NCBI RefSeq assembly: GCF_964204645.1
Contig: NC_134028.1
Location: 24,774,153-24,838,152 of the forward strand
DNA: 64,000 bases
Source of the DNA: Tubulanus polymorphus
Lineage: Eukaryota; Nemertea; Palaeonemertea; Tubulaniformes; Tubulanidae
Direction: 5' to 3'
Positions 1 to 12,909 of this stretch are shown piece after piece. The translations under genes and the position numbers were made by a program. The notes below the pieces were generated by a model. That model did not search any database. It had not been told where the DNA came from and was given only the letters and a program-made list of their open reading frames with translations. How positions within the stretch are numbered: position 1 is the stretch's first letter; each line of letters starts with the position of its first letter.

Positions 1-521
1 ATTCTTCAGAGGTGGTCCCTTTCATATAGAAAATGCTACCACCTTTCAAGATGATCGCCATTAACGAGATCGATTAGATTACGAGCAGGAAATGTACTTG
101 GAAAATGAGCCGGTAAAGTATTACACGCGTGAATGACCACAGCGAAATGAGCATCATATACACACTATACCACTCTACACTAGAGAGAGAGAGAGAGGTC
201 GCTAATTGCCTGAATAAGTTTCAATCACTGATTCTGAGAGAGGTTGTATGTATGCTATCAGAGCCCGGGGTGAAAACTTCCGACGACAATAATAATTACA
301 TCATGTCTAACATTAGTACTAGAAGCAGGAAAACCTTCCCTGCCCAGTTGCACTGTTCCTAGGGATCAGGGAATCCAAAATTGCCTGCTATTTCTTTGAT
401 CTTAAGACCCGAAAATTCCCAGATTAAATCGTAAGATATCCTCAGTGGGAGCTGTTTTTATCAAGAGGTTCAGAACTTTGGAACTGGATCCTGATTTATT
501 TTTACGGGGAAGAATAATTCC

Positions 522-1446
522 TGTAGATCACACAGATTTCACTGTAAGTGACAGTTTCTACTGCTACCAGTCTACAGTAGATCACACAGATTTCCCTGTG
601 ACAGTTTCTACTGCTACCAGTCTACAGTAGATCACACAGATTTCCCTGTGACAGTTTCTACTGCTACCAGTCTACAGTAGATCATACAGATTCCCCTGTG
701 ACAGTTTCTGCTGCTACCAGTCTACAGTAGATCACACAGATTTCCCTGTGACAGTTTCTACTGCTACCAGTCTACAGTAGATCACACAGATTCCCCAGTG
801 ACAGTTTCTACTGCTACCAGTCTACAGTAGATCACACAGATTTCCCTGTGACAGTTTCTACTGCTACCAGTCTACAGTAGATCATACAGATTCCCCTGTG
901 ACAGTTTCTACTGCTACCAGTCTACAGTAGATCACACAGATTCCCCTGTGACAGTTTCTAATGCTACAAGTCTACAGTAGATCATACAGATTCCCCAGTG
1001 ACAGTTTCTACTGCTACAAGTCTACAGTAGATCACACAGATTCCCCTGTGACAGTTTCTACTGCTACAAGTCTACAGTAGATCACACAGATTCCCCTGTG
1101 GCAGTTTCTACTGCTACCAGTCTACAATAGATCACACAGATTCCCCTGTGACAGTTTCTACTGCTACCAGTCTACAGTAGATCACACAGATTCCCCTGTG
1201 ACAGTTTCTAATGCTACAAGTCTACAGTAGATCATACAGATTCCCCAGTGACAGTTTCTACTGCTACAAGTCTACAGTAGATCACACAGATTCCCCTGTG
1301 ACAGTTTCTACTGCTACAAGTCTACAGTAGATCACACAGATTCCCCTGTGGCAGTTTCTACTGCTACCAGTCTACAATAGATCACACAGATTCCCCTGTG
1401 ACAGTTTCTACTGCTACCAGTCTACAGTAGATCATACAGATTTCGC
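522..1446. repeat. 50-bp minisatellite, about 18 copies
   Basis: A 50-bp unit containing 'gtctacagtagatcacacag' and 'acagtttctactgctacca' repeats head to tail about 18 times with few substitutions. Variant units recur with a 250-bp spacing: the unit with 'taatgctacaag' appears near 959 and again near 1209, and the four units after each occurrence match. Five units therefore form a higher-order block that was itself duplicated. No coding role is apparent. Confidence 0.95.
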
Positions 1447-2817
1447 AGTAGAACGTGTAATGAAAAGCTTTCTATTATCCCTCGTAATGTGAAGCCAATA
1501 ATTTACAGATGACGTTGATTTATAATCGTACTCCGACCCGACATCTCTAGTAGAAGATGAAATGCAATGTCCTCACAAACAGAAAATTGGCTTAGCACAT
1601 TCATGTTAATTATCGATCATATATCCTTCAAACTCAGAATGTCATTATTAGCGCCATCTTCATGGTCACATGGCCTGGCATAACTGAAGTTACCTGGAGT
1701 ATTCTAGATCAACATAATATTTATCCGAGGGGTCTCTAGTGAGAGACTAACTCTTTCCAGTAAACTCACTGGCTCTTCGAAGACAGGAAGGTACGTACTG
1801 CCCTCAGGTGCTATTTCGGAATTTTAGTTAAGAAGTAAAGAAGTAAATTGATGACTCAATGAACGGATCACACAAAAAACCGAAATATTGTCCCACTCTG
1901 AAAGGGTTTATCTTAGATTTGCGTGTTTTTAACTGTACTATTTCGTTAAGGGTTTACGAAGTTGTAGCTCTTCTTCACAATACAGAATTAGATGATAGCA
2001 GATTGAAGAGTGAATCCAGTGTAACGGGTTATCACAACAGTATCAGTAACGCAGTACTATACCAACGCCTCAGGACATATTGAAAGGACAGTCTGCACAG
2101 GGTCACAGTGTATCATCAATTGATTCGCACTTTAAGACTCTTTGATAATTATCAGCGCAGGATGGCGGATGATGGACGGATAGTTCAAACATGGACATTT
2201 CTGCCTAGTTTATGTGTACATCCGTGGTTCACCAAGATGATGATTAGAAAGCAATTCAATCTCGTGGTATCCAGTTCCAGGTTTGTCCTTGAATTTGACC
2301 GTAGGGTCAATTGAGTGAAATGTAACTGACAAACGGATCCTAGGTCAGAAATCATTAAAACTGGTGTCAAATCTGAACTCAAATTTCGATGGCACTCGAT
2401 CCAAATCGCCCTGATCACAGTCAAAACTGAATTCATAGTTCTGATTACACATAGTCAAGGCAACAGATCTGAATCCGCTGATTGCAGCAGTCAAATCCAA
2501 AGATTCCATGGAAAGTGGGTTCAGATGCCCTGATTACGGTGAAGTCATTCACTGAAATATCGCGGAATAAAAACTGCCGGCTAGTCATTCAGATAATTCG
2601 GATTGATTGAGCGTCTCTTGACTGTTTGAAACTGGATGATTTTTCTATCCCCACATGACCAGCCATCTGTGCAGCAGATATCTGCTGATGTATGACTAGT
2701 AGTAATTAATAATCGGGAGAATGTGACACTAGACTGAGACACGAGAGGCTGTTACACACACAATCACATGTAAAATGATTAATCATTGACAGGAGTATCT
2801 GAGTTTAAGAGAACTAG

Positions 2818-3979
2818 TGTTAATTACAAACAGGACAGTAAAACCCTGATACAGGACAGTTCAACCCAGATACAGGATAGTTCTACCCAGGTACAGGAGA
2901 CATGACAACTCAACCCTGATACAGGAGACAGGATAACTCAACCCTGATACAGGACACAGGACAACTCAACCCTGATACAGGAGACAGGATAACTCAACCC
3001 TGATACAGGAGACAGGACAACTCAACCCTGATACAGGAGACAAGACAACTCGACCCTGATACAGGAGACAGGACAACTCAACCCTGATACAGGAGACAGG
3101 ACAACTCGACCCTGATACAGGAGACAGGACAACTCAACCCTGATACAGGAGACAGGACAACTCGACCCTGATACAGGAGACAGGACAACTCGACCCTGAT
3201 ACAGGAGACAGGACAACTCGACCCTGATACAGGAGACAGGACAACTCAACCCTGATACAGGAGACAGGACAACTCGACCCTGATACAGGAGACAGGACAA
3301 CTCGACCCTGATACAGGGGACAGGACAACTCAACCCTGATACAGGAGACAGGACAACTCGACCCTGATACAGGAGACAGGACAACTCAACCCTGATACAG
3401 GAGACAGGACAACTCGACCCTGATACAGGAGACAGGACAACTCGACCCTGATACAGGAGACAGGACAACTCGACCCTGATACAGGAGACAGGACAACTCA
3501 ACCCTGATACAGGAGACAGGACAACTCAACCCTGATACAGGAGACAGTACAGCTCGACCCTGATACAGGAGACAGGACAACTCAACCCTGATACAGGAGA
3601 CAGGATAACTCAACCCTGATACAGGAGACAGGACAGCTCAACCCTGATACAGGAGACAGGATAACTCAACCCTGATACAGGAGACAGGACAGCTCAACCC
3701 TGATACAGGAGACATGACAACTAAACCCTGATACAGGAGACAGGACAGCTCAACCCTGATACAGGAGACATGACAACTAAACCCTGATACAGGAGACAGG
3801 ACAACTCAACCCTGATACAGGAGACAGGACAACTCAACCCTGATACAGGGGACAGGACAACTCAACCCTGATACAGGAGACAGGACAACTCAACCCTGAT
3901 ACAGGGGACAGGACAACTCGACCCTGATACAGGAGACAGGACAACTCGACCCTGATACAGGAGACAGGACAACTCAACC
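2818..3979. repeat. 28-bp minisatellite, about 41 copies
   Basis: A 28-bp unit (roughly 'ctgatacaggagacaggaca' plus 'actcgacc') is repeated about 41 times. Copies differ mainly by g/a changes ('actcga' versus 'actcaa') and by 'gggg' versus 'ggag'. The minus strand of the unit has no stop in any frame. Because 28 is not a multiple of 3, long open frames of up to 159 codons run through it by chance; I do not regard them as genes. Confidence 0.95.
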
Positions 3980-4709
3980 TACTCATCAATGATTACAAGG
4001 GCTACAAGAAACTGTTCATTAGAGTCACGATCATACAAGCTTTTTTAACCAGGTCAAATTTATTCCGTGCCAGATTATACCAGGCCAATTGTTCCAACAA
4101 ATGTGTGCGTGCGGCAGAGTGCGAGTTAGACCAAAAATGTCAGACCAGGCTCTTGGCAAATTTCGTGGCATATCTTGTGTGAATGCTACTTGGTTTTGGA
4201 AGCAACTCGGCTCATTTGCCACAGCATCGAGTGAGTGAATGCACTCTCTTATTAACTGTGGGCTAATTTGACCTGCACCAAATCATCTCCGTGTGTGATT
4301 GCAGCTTGAAGCAGTCAGTAAAAAACTTTGAATTCGACTTATTCTGGCTCGTAAGTCAAACATAACACGGGATAAATGGTCTATTACACTAAAAATATAA
4401 AAAATCGTATTACTTATACTGGATATAACGAAATATCTTTCATTTGTATGCGTAGTTTATGAGGAATGCAGGGATGAAGGTTTTTTCATGGATATGATAT
4501 AAATATAGACCACTTGTATAAAACCACGAAGAAAATCTGATAGCAGCAGAAAAAAACGTAAATCTCGAGAGAACATTCGAATCGCCGGAGTCTGGTAACA
4601 ATTATCAACATGTTCAAAATGCCAATAAACATTCAAAGCTATAATAGTTGAGAAGTTGTTTTCAATTTCGGCGGGAAGGTTCATTTCATCGCAGAACCAT
4701 CAGAGGCTG

Positions 4710-4852
4710 CAGTTCGATCAAAATCAAAAGTTAGTTATATAGTTAACCAGTGAACCAGTGGATAGTTGACATAGTGACAATTAAAACTTCATTGTTGATT
4801 ATGGTATTAATCCGCCGGTTAACTTTAACCAACCGTTGAGCAACTGCTGCCG
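4710..4852. mobile_element. MITE-like element, family B, uninterrupted copy
   Basis: This segment resembles 56399-56681. Both share 'gttgacatagtga' followed by 'taaaa.ttcattgtt', and both end in 'ctttaacca' and 'gagcaact', with imperfect inverted ends related to 'gttgctcaa'. It is shorter than the 56-kb copy because that copy carries an inserted second element. No coding capacity is seen. The target-site duplication is not clear and the ends are approximate. Confidence 0.5.
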
Positions 4853-5390
4853 TTGATGAAACAACCCCGAAACATTTCGTACAATTTTCCAGAGGAGCCA
4901 ACCAGACGAACCGCGCTATCGGTCTGTATTATCCAAGGAATGCCTTTTCTTTTCTTTTAGATGCCAACCTTCCAATTTTCCTATATCGGCACCTGATATA
5001 CATAGCACAGTCACACGCAGTTTTTCTACCATCAAGGTAAATTCATGAGTACCACAGCAACAATATACCGCTACAGCTGCTGACTCAATGTAAGGATGGA
5101 CGAGTAGCTGCGTACAGTGTCTCCATCATCCACAGACACATCCATTCTTATAGTTACAGTACATGCACATATGATAAGATGGACCTGCTACTAAAAACGA
5201 CAAAGCAAAATATTGGAAAAACGCTGACACCGGCGAGACCAAACGGTGTTACAACGCCGGTATAAATACATTTCACGCCCCCCCCCCAATCTCTGTGACA
5301 TCATCGCGTAACATTCATAAAGAAAGTCAGAAAAATGAAAAGATCGCAAAAATGAAAAGATCGCAAAGATCAATAGTCCTAGCAAATCAT

Positions 5391-5460
5391 CAATAAGAAA
5401 ACTAACTTAAAAGTATATTGAAGCCTTAGAAAACTAACTTAAAAGTATATTGAAGCCTTT
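5391..5460. repeat. 31-bp direct duplication
   Basis: The phrase 'aaaactaacttaaaagtata' plus 'ttgaagcctt' occurs twice back to back. Just before it, 'aaaaatgaaaagatcgc' also occurs twice (about 5332-5366). Both look like small local replication-slippage duplications. Confidence 0.8.
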
Positions 5461-6909
5461 AAAATAACGCATGTATCGCAAAATTTATCAAAACTAAAAT
5501 ATCTAAGACTAGAGTCATGAAATATATTTGATTATAATATAAATGCCAAAATTCATAGATGTAATAGTTAGAAATGCTAATATTGAAGACAGTCACATAG
5601 TGCACATCAACTCACAAACAGAACCCCTTGATAACGCATACTAGGTAGGGCCTATCAATGTAAATTATAATGGATCTTACGGCGTCAAAAAACTAGGGGC
5701 CAGTAGTATCAGTATCAGCATATAAGTGAGTGACCGCTCTGCCATCTTGCACTGGTTAGCTGTACATAGTCCGTTATCTGAGTAGTAAGCTAGTCTGCTT
5801 CCGGCTTCAACCTGAACTGCAAGCCAACTTCAGTTACCGCCTGAAGTTAGAACCCGGTCTTAAACCGGCTGCGGGCATCTTGTTTAACGGATGAAATAAT
5901 AGAAAACAGCATCAATTCGCGGTAAACAATTACTGATACCCGTATAGTACAACAACTGCTAGTCGTTTGTTGCGCCGGTATAGGTTTCCATGGTAACTGT
6001 CATGGCTGGAAACGGGTTATAACGAGAGAGTCTGGTTTTTGGTTTTAACGACGGCAGACAATTAATTAATTAACAATCTAATAATCGTTAGTCGGTAAAA
6101 ATAACTTGCGCGACTGTGTTAAGGGTTTTTTTATGAGATACATTTCTATTAAGCATAACTGAGATTACTATTCACCTTGTACTGGCTTTTGGACAGAACT
6201 CTTTCCTACAGTACACCTTATCTTGCCATGGAGGGGCTAGTGCGGCCGTTATCAGGACTACGGATAGATTTAGGCAGATGAAAACTATGAATTACCCTGG
6301 ATGTCGAGATATGAAGAGTAGATTTTCAAATTTGTCATCGATAAATATTTAGATTTTCGATTTAAATTTAGTCGAAACATACCCGGTAGTTAGACTGACC
6401 ATTAAGTACCATTTGTAAGACACTATATCCATGTAATGAATATCATCAAGTATTCATCAAGATAAACTACAAGCTCAAGGAAACGTTTTCACACTTTACA
6501 TTATCTTTTCATTATTGTCGTGGGATTCTCTATGAAAGATCCAGGTCCGTTCTAGAATTCAGTCTAAATTGGGAAAGGAGTAGTAAATCTAAGGTGGTTT
6601 GTTCCATCAACTGATCTAGTCGACTCAAATTCAAGTTTTTAAATAATTTTCCATATTGATGTAATTATCGATCATTGAATGTAATGAGTTCTCTCCACTG
6701 CTCTCATCTCAATGTCAGTAGTAGTCTAGTAAGTACATGTAGTAACAGCACTGCTCATTAATATTGATATCAGTTCAGTAGTAAATATTGACTACCATCA
6801 TACTCAGCACTTTCATACATACCGGTATAGGAAGCTAATAATATAGGCCTCAGGCGTTTATACCATGTCAAACTGAACTGCATTATTCATGAGTCTCTTC
6901 ATTGCTGCT

Positions 6910-7060
6910 TGCAACCCTAAGAGGGTTCAACCTACAACCCTTCAACACAGGGGGTCCAATCATCAACTACAGGGGGTCCAAACCTAGATACAACCCTTCA
7001 ACTACAGGGGGTCCAATCATAGATAGGCCTACAACCCTTCTTCAACTTCAGGGTCCAACC
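6910..7060. repeat. Imperfect short tandem repeat cluster
   Basis: Units built from 'acaacccttcaacta' and 'cagggggtccaa' recur four to five times with variable spacers. No function is evident. Confidence 0.7.
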
Positions 7061-8638
7061 TTTAGATAGTTACCCATCATAGGCTACTATAGACAGGGTT
7101 CAAACTACAATCCCTGTGATTATAGGGTCAGTTTGAATCTCATATCCAAGATTCACTTCCAGAAAATACTGGTTGTATTATTTCAGAAAAATAGATTTTA
7201 TTCCCAAAAATATCATTCAGGGCCTTAGGGGCCTAGATACCACAGGGCCTAGGCAATGTAATTTCATAGCTTACCATAAGAAGGATGAAAGCTATGACAA
7301 CAGAACTATGACAAGTTTTAATGAGCTGGGATTTAATACTATTAATAACCTATCTAACATTTGGCACTCTGTCCCTGTGTAATCAATTTGTGCCACAGCC
7401 TTTTGGCTCTGAGTCCGAGAAGGGCAATATAATAGCAGTAGGCCCTATAGTAAATCTAACCAATTCCTGGACCAGTAATTGGGCGGATAATTTGGTAGTG
7501 ATACAGACAGTGACTGTGTTATGAGTCTGTCAGGTGTTGTGTCAGTGTGACTGTCAGTGTCAGACTCTTCGACTGTTATAGTAACACCTCTCTGGAAATA
7601 AAATGTTGTCTTCTTACCTTCAATTAATTCCATCCTAGCGAAGCTTTATTCGGTACTTCGTTTATCAGTAGATAAGACTATAAATCCAGATATCGAATTT
7701 ACGGACGCATATTTGTTGATTTATCAGCTTCATCTAGACAAATATGAATATCCCAGCTTTCTTGTGAAAATCCACCATCATGACACAATAATGAGGCACG
7801 TGGCGCCATCTCTTGTACGTATCAGCATCGTCATCATCCGCATCATCTCATCAACGGGCGAAACGCGGTATCGGGCGCATTTTTTTGGGCAGGGCCCCAG
7901 TTTCACAAAAAGTTACTAATTTCAACTTGAGGAAACCCGGGGAATACACTAGGATTGTAGAATGACGTAGATCACTGCGGATACAGCCACCTCCAATCCA
8001 AGTCTCAGGGAAAGGGGGCTGCTCGGCCGGGCCCGGTGGTAGCTCTTAACTTCAAAATGTTTGATTCATTGTCCGTGTTTTTAGTAGAAGAATTTTTTTA
8101 CAATCGCTTGCGTGTTTCTGTTCATCCTATTTACTTCATCACTGTCTGATCAGCTTCGGTGATGTGTTGTAAAATAACTTACCAATAAAGTAATTTTGAA
8201 CTGAATTGCTTAATCATCCTCTCCCGGTTGTAATCTAACCGTGAGCTCCGGTGCAGTGCCTCGAATGCGGAAATAAAAATTTTTTATTTTTCTGATTAAT
8301 TAATAATTTCTTAACCAATGTGTTAGTTATACGCGTTTTCGTGAATCGAATGAAAAAATAAATGAAGCTGATTTTAAATTATCCAACATACGAATAAAAA
8401 GGTAGAGAATTATCGTCGATTTGATGATAGAAATCTAAATCTATATCTGATAGTCTGTGTATAAACTGTTCAGTTGTATTTATCAGTTTATACTTCAGCC
8501 TACAACTATACTACTAAACCCAGTTCTACAGTTATGAGTTAGAGTTAACTCTGATTTAAGGGCCAAGAAAATGCATGATTCTTGTATCTTTCCCTTGTTT
8601 TATGTTCTGTCAAATTTTCTATTTGATGCAGCAGCAAG

Positions 8639-11600
8639 ATGCAAGAAATTGTTTCAAACGTAGAGAATATTATATTTGATATAGATGTTGCCCTCGAGGA
8701 ACAGCGAGGGGCAATTCCTCTACCATTCCCTGGCATGGACAGTAAGTATTCATAGAAATTATTTCGCCTGAACTCATATTTAAGTTGAATTATTGAAAAA
8801 CTTTGTTGGCTTAGTTAGCTTTGAAATTTTTGGTATTATGCTGTGACTGTGAGGATGGCCAACACTAAATTTTGTCAATATTAAGTTGTTGAATTCCAGT
8901 GATGGAATTGGGGCGAAAAATCATGGAATCAAAAGATGGGGCATGGAGACTATGAACCTTGAAAAGATAGTGAATGTCAATTATATTAGTGGTTAATAGT
9001 TCTGCTGACTATTCCAGAATATCCTATGCATTTTTGAAAAGTCATAGATCGGTTATGTGGGCTATGAACGCTATAAAATTTCATTCCGAATTTTTCAGAA
9101 TCGGGAGCAGCTATTTGCACATTCTATCAGAAGGCTGTGTGTCACAAGGGAAACGCGTGTCCGTTCAGACACGTGAAGGGCGACCGTGAAATCGTTTGTA
9201 AACATTGGCTTCGAGGATTGTGTAAGAAAGGAGATGATTGTGAATTCTTGCACGAATACGACATGTCGAAAATGCCTGAATGTTATTTCTATTCGAAATT
9301 CGGTAAGTTTTCAATGACCAGCCGCAATATTTGATAACTCTCAAACTCACTTATCGTCGTTGCAATTGGAACAATCATTGTATCATTATCTGACGTCTCA
9401 AAATGTGTTTTGTGTTTTGACATCGAACAAAGGTTTAACCCTTTCCGTGCTGACTCATTAATACCCTATAGTGCTGGAGAAAATGTGAAAATTTTGAAAA
9501 AACTCTCCCTAGTTTGTTGAATAACGGGAATACCACCAAAGTGCGTCTACACCGCGGTGCAGTGTATCATTAGTTACACCGCACTGCGGTGTAGATGCAC
9601 TGAAAGGGTTAACCAGTTGAATCGAATATATTTTCTTTTTGACTAATTTGCGTGTAAAATGTTATGTTGCTCTGTATTTTGATTTCACTATGTTTTCCAG
9701 GTGCGTGCAGTAATAAAGAATGTCCTTTCTTACACATTGATCCCGAATCAAAAATAAAAGATTGTCCTTGGTACGACAGAGGTTTCTGTCGACACGGTGA
9801 GCGATGACATGAATGAATATTACAATTATTTAGCTCGATCAATAGTGAGAAAATTTATGAAATATTTTTTCAGGTCCGAATTGTAAGAATCGACATGTCA
9901 GACGTGTCATTTGTCCGAACTATTTATGTGGATTTTGTCCTGAAGGACCGAACTGTAAATTCATGCAGTAAGTTACTCGACTATAAGTGAAATGAGTGAT
10001 AACCCCTTGTTTCGGGTATCTATCTGCAGCTTGGACCCTGTACCCTCAGACATTTGACTACATCCACCAAATTCAGTACAGGACTTTCTTTTTACCCTAT
10101 TATGTTGTTACTGAATTAGAAGAAAAAGAGTTAAGTGGTGTAAAGGATACAAATTTTCTTATAAAACCACTGAATAAACAGTACCATTTTAGAAGGAGTC
10201 TACTGCAATTGGGAGATAAAAGTGATTTTGAGAATTCCTTGAAAGCTCCTTATACCCAGGAATGACCGATCTGTAGGGATCGTGATTCAGTTAATGATGT
10301 CTGAAGGTGTGGATCAGGGGAGCTGCTGATTGATGCAAACCTTATGATAAACCGGGCTAAAAAACTTAACTGTTGACGTTCTCTTTTTCTAGTCCGAAGT
10401 TTGATATTCCGTCGACCGATCCAAATGATAAAACTCGTAAAACTCTCCTCATTTGTCACTATTGCGGTGAATTCGGTCACAAGGCGAACTCGTGTTTCAA
10501 AGCTAAAGACGCTGGCGTGTTAACTCTACCGAATACAGGACCGGCCGGTCAACCGAAAAACTTCACTAATCCAGCTGTAAGTTTAACTACAGTAACTCTG
10601 TTTATCTCGGACAGGGCGGCCGCTAACCTAGAAATCTCAGGGAGTCAGAAAAATTTAGAAATCAGAGATGATTGTCGACTGTAATGCCATATTTTTTCCT
10701 GATCCCTATGATGGCCTTGCAACTGGCTTCGACTGTATACATCTCAGAATTTCTATAAATTGTTGCAATTTCTTTCTGAAATAAGCAATATAGATATACA
10801 ACTGTTAATGTTTTAAAATAAACCGGTGAAGTAACTCCCTAAATTTTTCTGTTCATTCGAATAAAACTTGTTCTTTCTTTTTACAGACGATTCCGCTGAC
10901 TGACCGCACGAATCAAACGGGAGGTTCGGCGTTATCGATCAATACGGGAAACCCCGGCGTCGGCGGCAATACGGCCCCGGTCCCTCATACCCCGAGACCG
11001 TTCTATCAGCAGGGATTCCGGCCACGATTTCAACAACATTACGGTCATCGATTTCAAGGTCAGCACAATAACGGTACTCCGAAACGAGCCCTAGAAACCG
11101 TCACTTGTTATAAGGTAAGAGAGTCGTTCAGAATCGGGTTAATTTTCAACACTGTATCCAGGCCCTGTGTACACACTACTAGGCATAATGGGAAATATCA
11201 GGGAATTTTCTTTTCTTTAAAAGAGTCGGGGATTTTTGTAAAAAGCTAAGAATCGGGGAAATAGGGGAATTCATTGAGATTGCATCTTGCATCTACATCT
11301 TACATATTTGACTGCGTTTATCGATTGCATTCGTAGCAGATCAAGTCGGGAAAGCAACGCGTATGTCAGGGAAAAAGCGATTCAAATTTAAGTGGCCAAC
11401 CTGCCATTCAAACTCCTCTAGCATTAGCTACAGCATTTTAATTAGCGTGCCCACTCAGGATATACATAACATCAGGCTCGTCCTGCCGAGTAGAAATCTT
11501 ATCATTATCTCCTAACATTTTTGTTTTGTATTTTTCAGTGCGGTGAGAAGGGACATTACGCCAACAAATGTCCGAAAGGTCATTTAGCATTTCTCAGTAA

Positions 11601-11694
11601 CCCGGGTAACCTGCCCGGCAATGCTGCAGCCCAGCAACAAGGATTCCGTCATCCAGCACCCCAACCGACTGTTTCATACGGCTGGGGCCATTGA
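8639..11694 (+). CDS. CPSF4: Cleavage and polyadenylation specificity factor subunit 4 (CPSF30)
   Basis: CPSF4 is the zinc-finger subunit of the nuclear pre-mRNA 3'-end processing complex and helps recognise the AAUAAA signal. Seven exons: 8639-8741, 9099-9302, 9701-9796, 9874-9967, 10393-10576, 10887-11114, 11539-11694 (354 codons plus stop). The N-terminus starts [14 protein letters not shown] and includes PLPFPGMD, as in known CPSF4 proteins. Five CCCH fingers follow at about residues 41-59, 68-86, 96-114, 124-142 and 148-166. Two CCHC zinc knuckles follow at 187-200 and 301-314, separated by a Gly/Asn/Gln-rich linker. As I recall, vertebrate CPSF4 has one knuckle and Drosophila Clipper has two, so this copy follows the two-knuckle pattern. 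All splice phases agree. A polyadenylation signal lies at about 12342. Certain at family level. Confidence 0.96.
9439..9608. mobile_element. piggyBac-like MITE in CPSF4 intron 2, copy 1
   Basis: A 170-bp non-coding element starts CCCTTTCCGTGC, ends GCACTGAAAGGG, and is flanked on both sides by TTAA (9435-9438 and 9609-9612). Internal palindromic segments around 'acaccgc.gtgcagtgtatca' and 'accgcactgcggtgtagatg' give it strong folding potential. TTAA target duplication with CCCTTT-type ends is the signature of the piggyBac superfamily; no transposase is present. A second copy is at 49648-49928. Confidence 0.75.
11202..11395. repeat. Dispersed repeat in CPSF4 intron 6
   Basis: This stretch matches 50840-51068 in a HELZ intron. 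Both contain 'gggaattttcttttcttta', several 'cgggga' phrases, 'gcagatcaagtc.ggga' and a final 'aagtggcca'. It is a non-coding interspersed repeat of unknown class. Its ends are approximate. Confidence 0.65.
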
Positions 11695-12341
11695 AATCGG
11701 GAATACAAGTGACCTTTTATTCATGTATATGTGTTTCGATTGCATTAACACTGCTCAGCATGTAGAACAGCCTCGGTGAAAATGACGAATGAATTTCTAG
11801 TGTTAAATATTGTGGATATCTGCAATATATTTGTTTTAAGAAAACATCTGGAATCACATGGATTTGAACTCGGGGGGTTCATACAGATCAGGGAATTCTG
11901 GATTTGTTATTCCCTGCAAAGAAACCGAAGGAATCCAATTCATTTCTTGAGAATCAGAATTCCGGTGTGTGTCTTGTTGGTGACGAGTGTCACAAGGAGC
12001 CTCAAGAAACAGCCCCATACTGAGGATATCTTCATCAGGGGAATTTTGGTCAGTGAAATATCGGTTATTTTCGATTCCCCGTAGCGTAAGAACTCTCAAG
12101 CTTATTTTTTTACTACCACTTTGAATGAAAATATATCAAGAGTTTGTTGTAAGAAATTGGAAAAATTTGAGATTTATCACCTGTCTAATTTTTCCAGTTA
12201 TCCCTCAAATTTCACTAATAACACGATGCATTACAGTCATTGTTTATGTGCTGTTTTTACTATTGTTATTTGTGTAGTATAATGTATATCGTTGCTTGGG
12301 AAAAAAAGCATTATTTGTATAAAATGTAAAGATTTGTCATA

Positions 12342-12347
12342 AATAAA
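12342..12347 (+). terminator. CPSF4 polyadenylation signal
   Basis: AATAAA about 650 bp downstream of the CPSF4 stop codon, followed by a T-rich stretch. It is the best candidate signal before the next gene. Confidence 0.6.
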
Positions 12348-12849
12348 ATGATTTGTAAATATATTCTTAGTGTTGTCATTTTCATATTCATTGGTCAAAA
12401 CCTCGTTATTAGTAAGTCAGATATAATGATTCTTCAGATATAACAAATAAAGAATTTCGTTCCAAGCAAGATAATTTTTTAATTTCATACCGGCAAATGG
12501 TCTATCCCTGGAACAAACTGATTTTCTGGTCCAGTGAAGTTTGTTGTAACGAGGTTCCACTGTCTGGTCCGGGTGGATATACATATCAGAGATCCTATTT
12601 GACTGGATGACTTCAAGTTCCATTTGTCATAACAGAAATGAAACTTTCATGCTGGCGCCAAAATATTAACAGCATCGAAAGATAAATGAACTTACAAAAG
12701 ATGTACATATTTACAGTATGGAATATGAATAAATATATTTTGTGAAATTTAATAAAAAAATTTCATCTTTCAGAAACAATTATCTAGTATAATTTCTAGT
12801 TAGATATACATTAAAATTGATGTATCAAAAATAGGCTAGAAATTGAGCA

Positions 12850-12852
<3 letters not shown>

Positions 12853-12904
<52 letters not shown>
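12853..12904. repeat. (AT)n microsatellite
   Basis: About 26 uninterrupted TA dinucleotides. Confidence 0.95.

Positions 12905-12909
<5 letters not shown>

Larger units (their letters stand above)
1..8638. other. Gene-poor left flank
   Basis: I see no supportable coding gene here. All open frames are short, lack recognisable domains, and do not join into exons with matching splice phases. The stretch holds the two large minisatellites listed separately (about 522-1446 and 2818-3979), a MITE-like palindrome remnant near 4710-4852, a 31-bp direct duplication near 5391-5460, and an imperfect repeat cluster near 6910-7060. The last few hundred bases (about 8200-8638) must contain the CPSF4 promoter and 5' UTR, but I cannot point to a specific element. 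Confidence 0.6.

Noticed and set aside
522..1446. CRISPR-like array of regular repeats
   Set aside because: The whole 50-bp unit is conserved, so there are no unique spacers. It is a minisatellite in eukaryotic DNA. The same applies to 2818-3979, 42740-43190 and 46338-46745.
3022..3613. Open frames of up to 159 codons on the minus strand with a perfect peptide repeat
   Set aside because: They are translations of the 28-bp minisatellite, which lacks stops in every minus-strand frame. There is no start context, splice evidence or domain.
7713..7919. Small plus-strand frame next to a 'ggccccagtttcacaaaaag' end
   Set aside because: It overlaps MITE-derived sequence and shows no domain or splice support.
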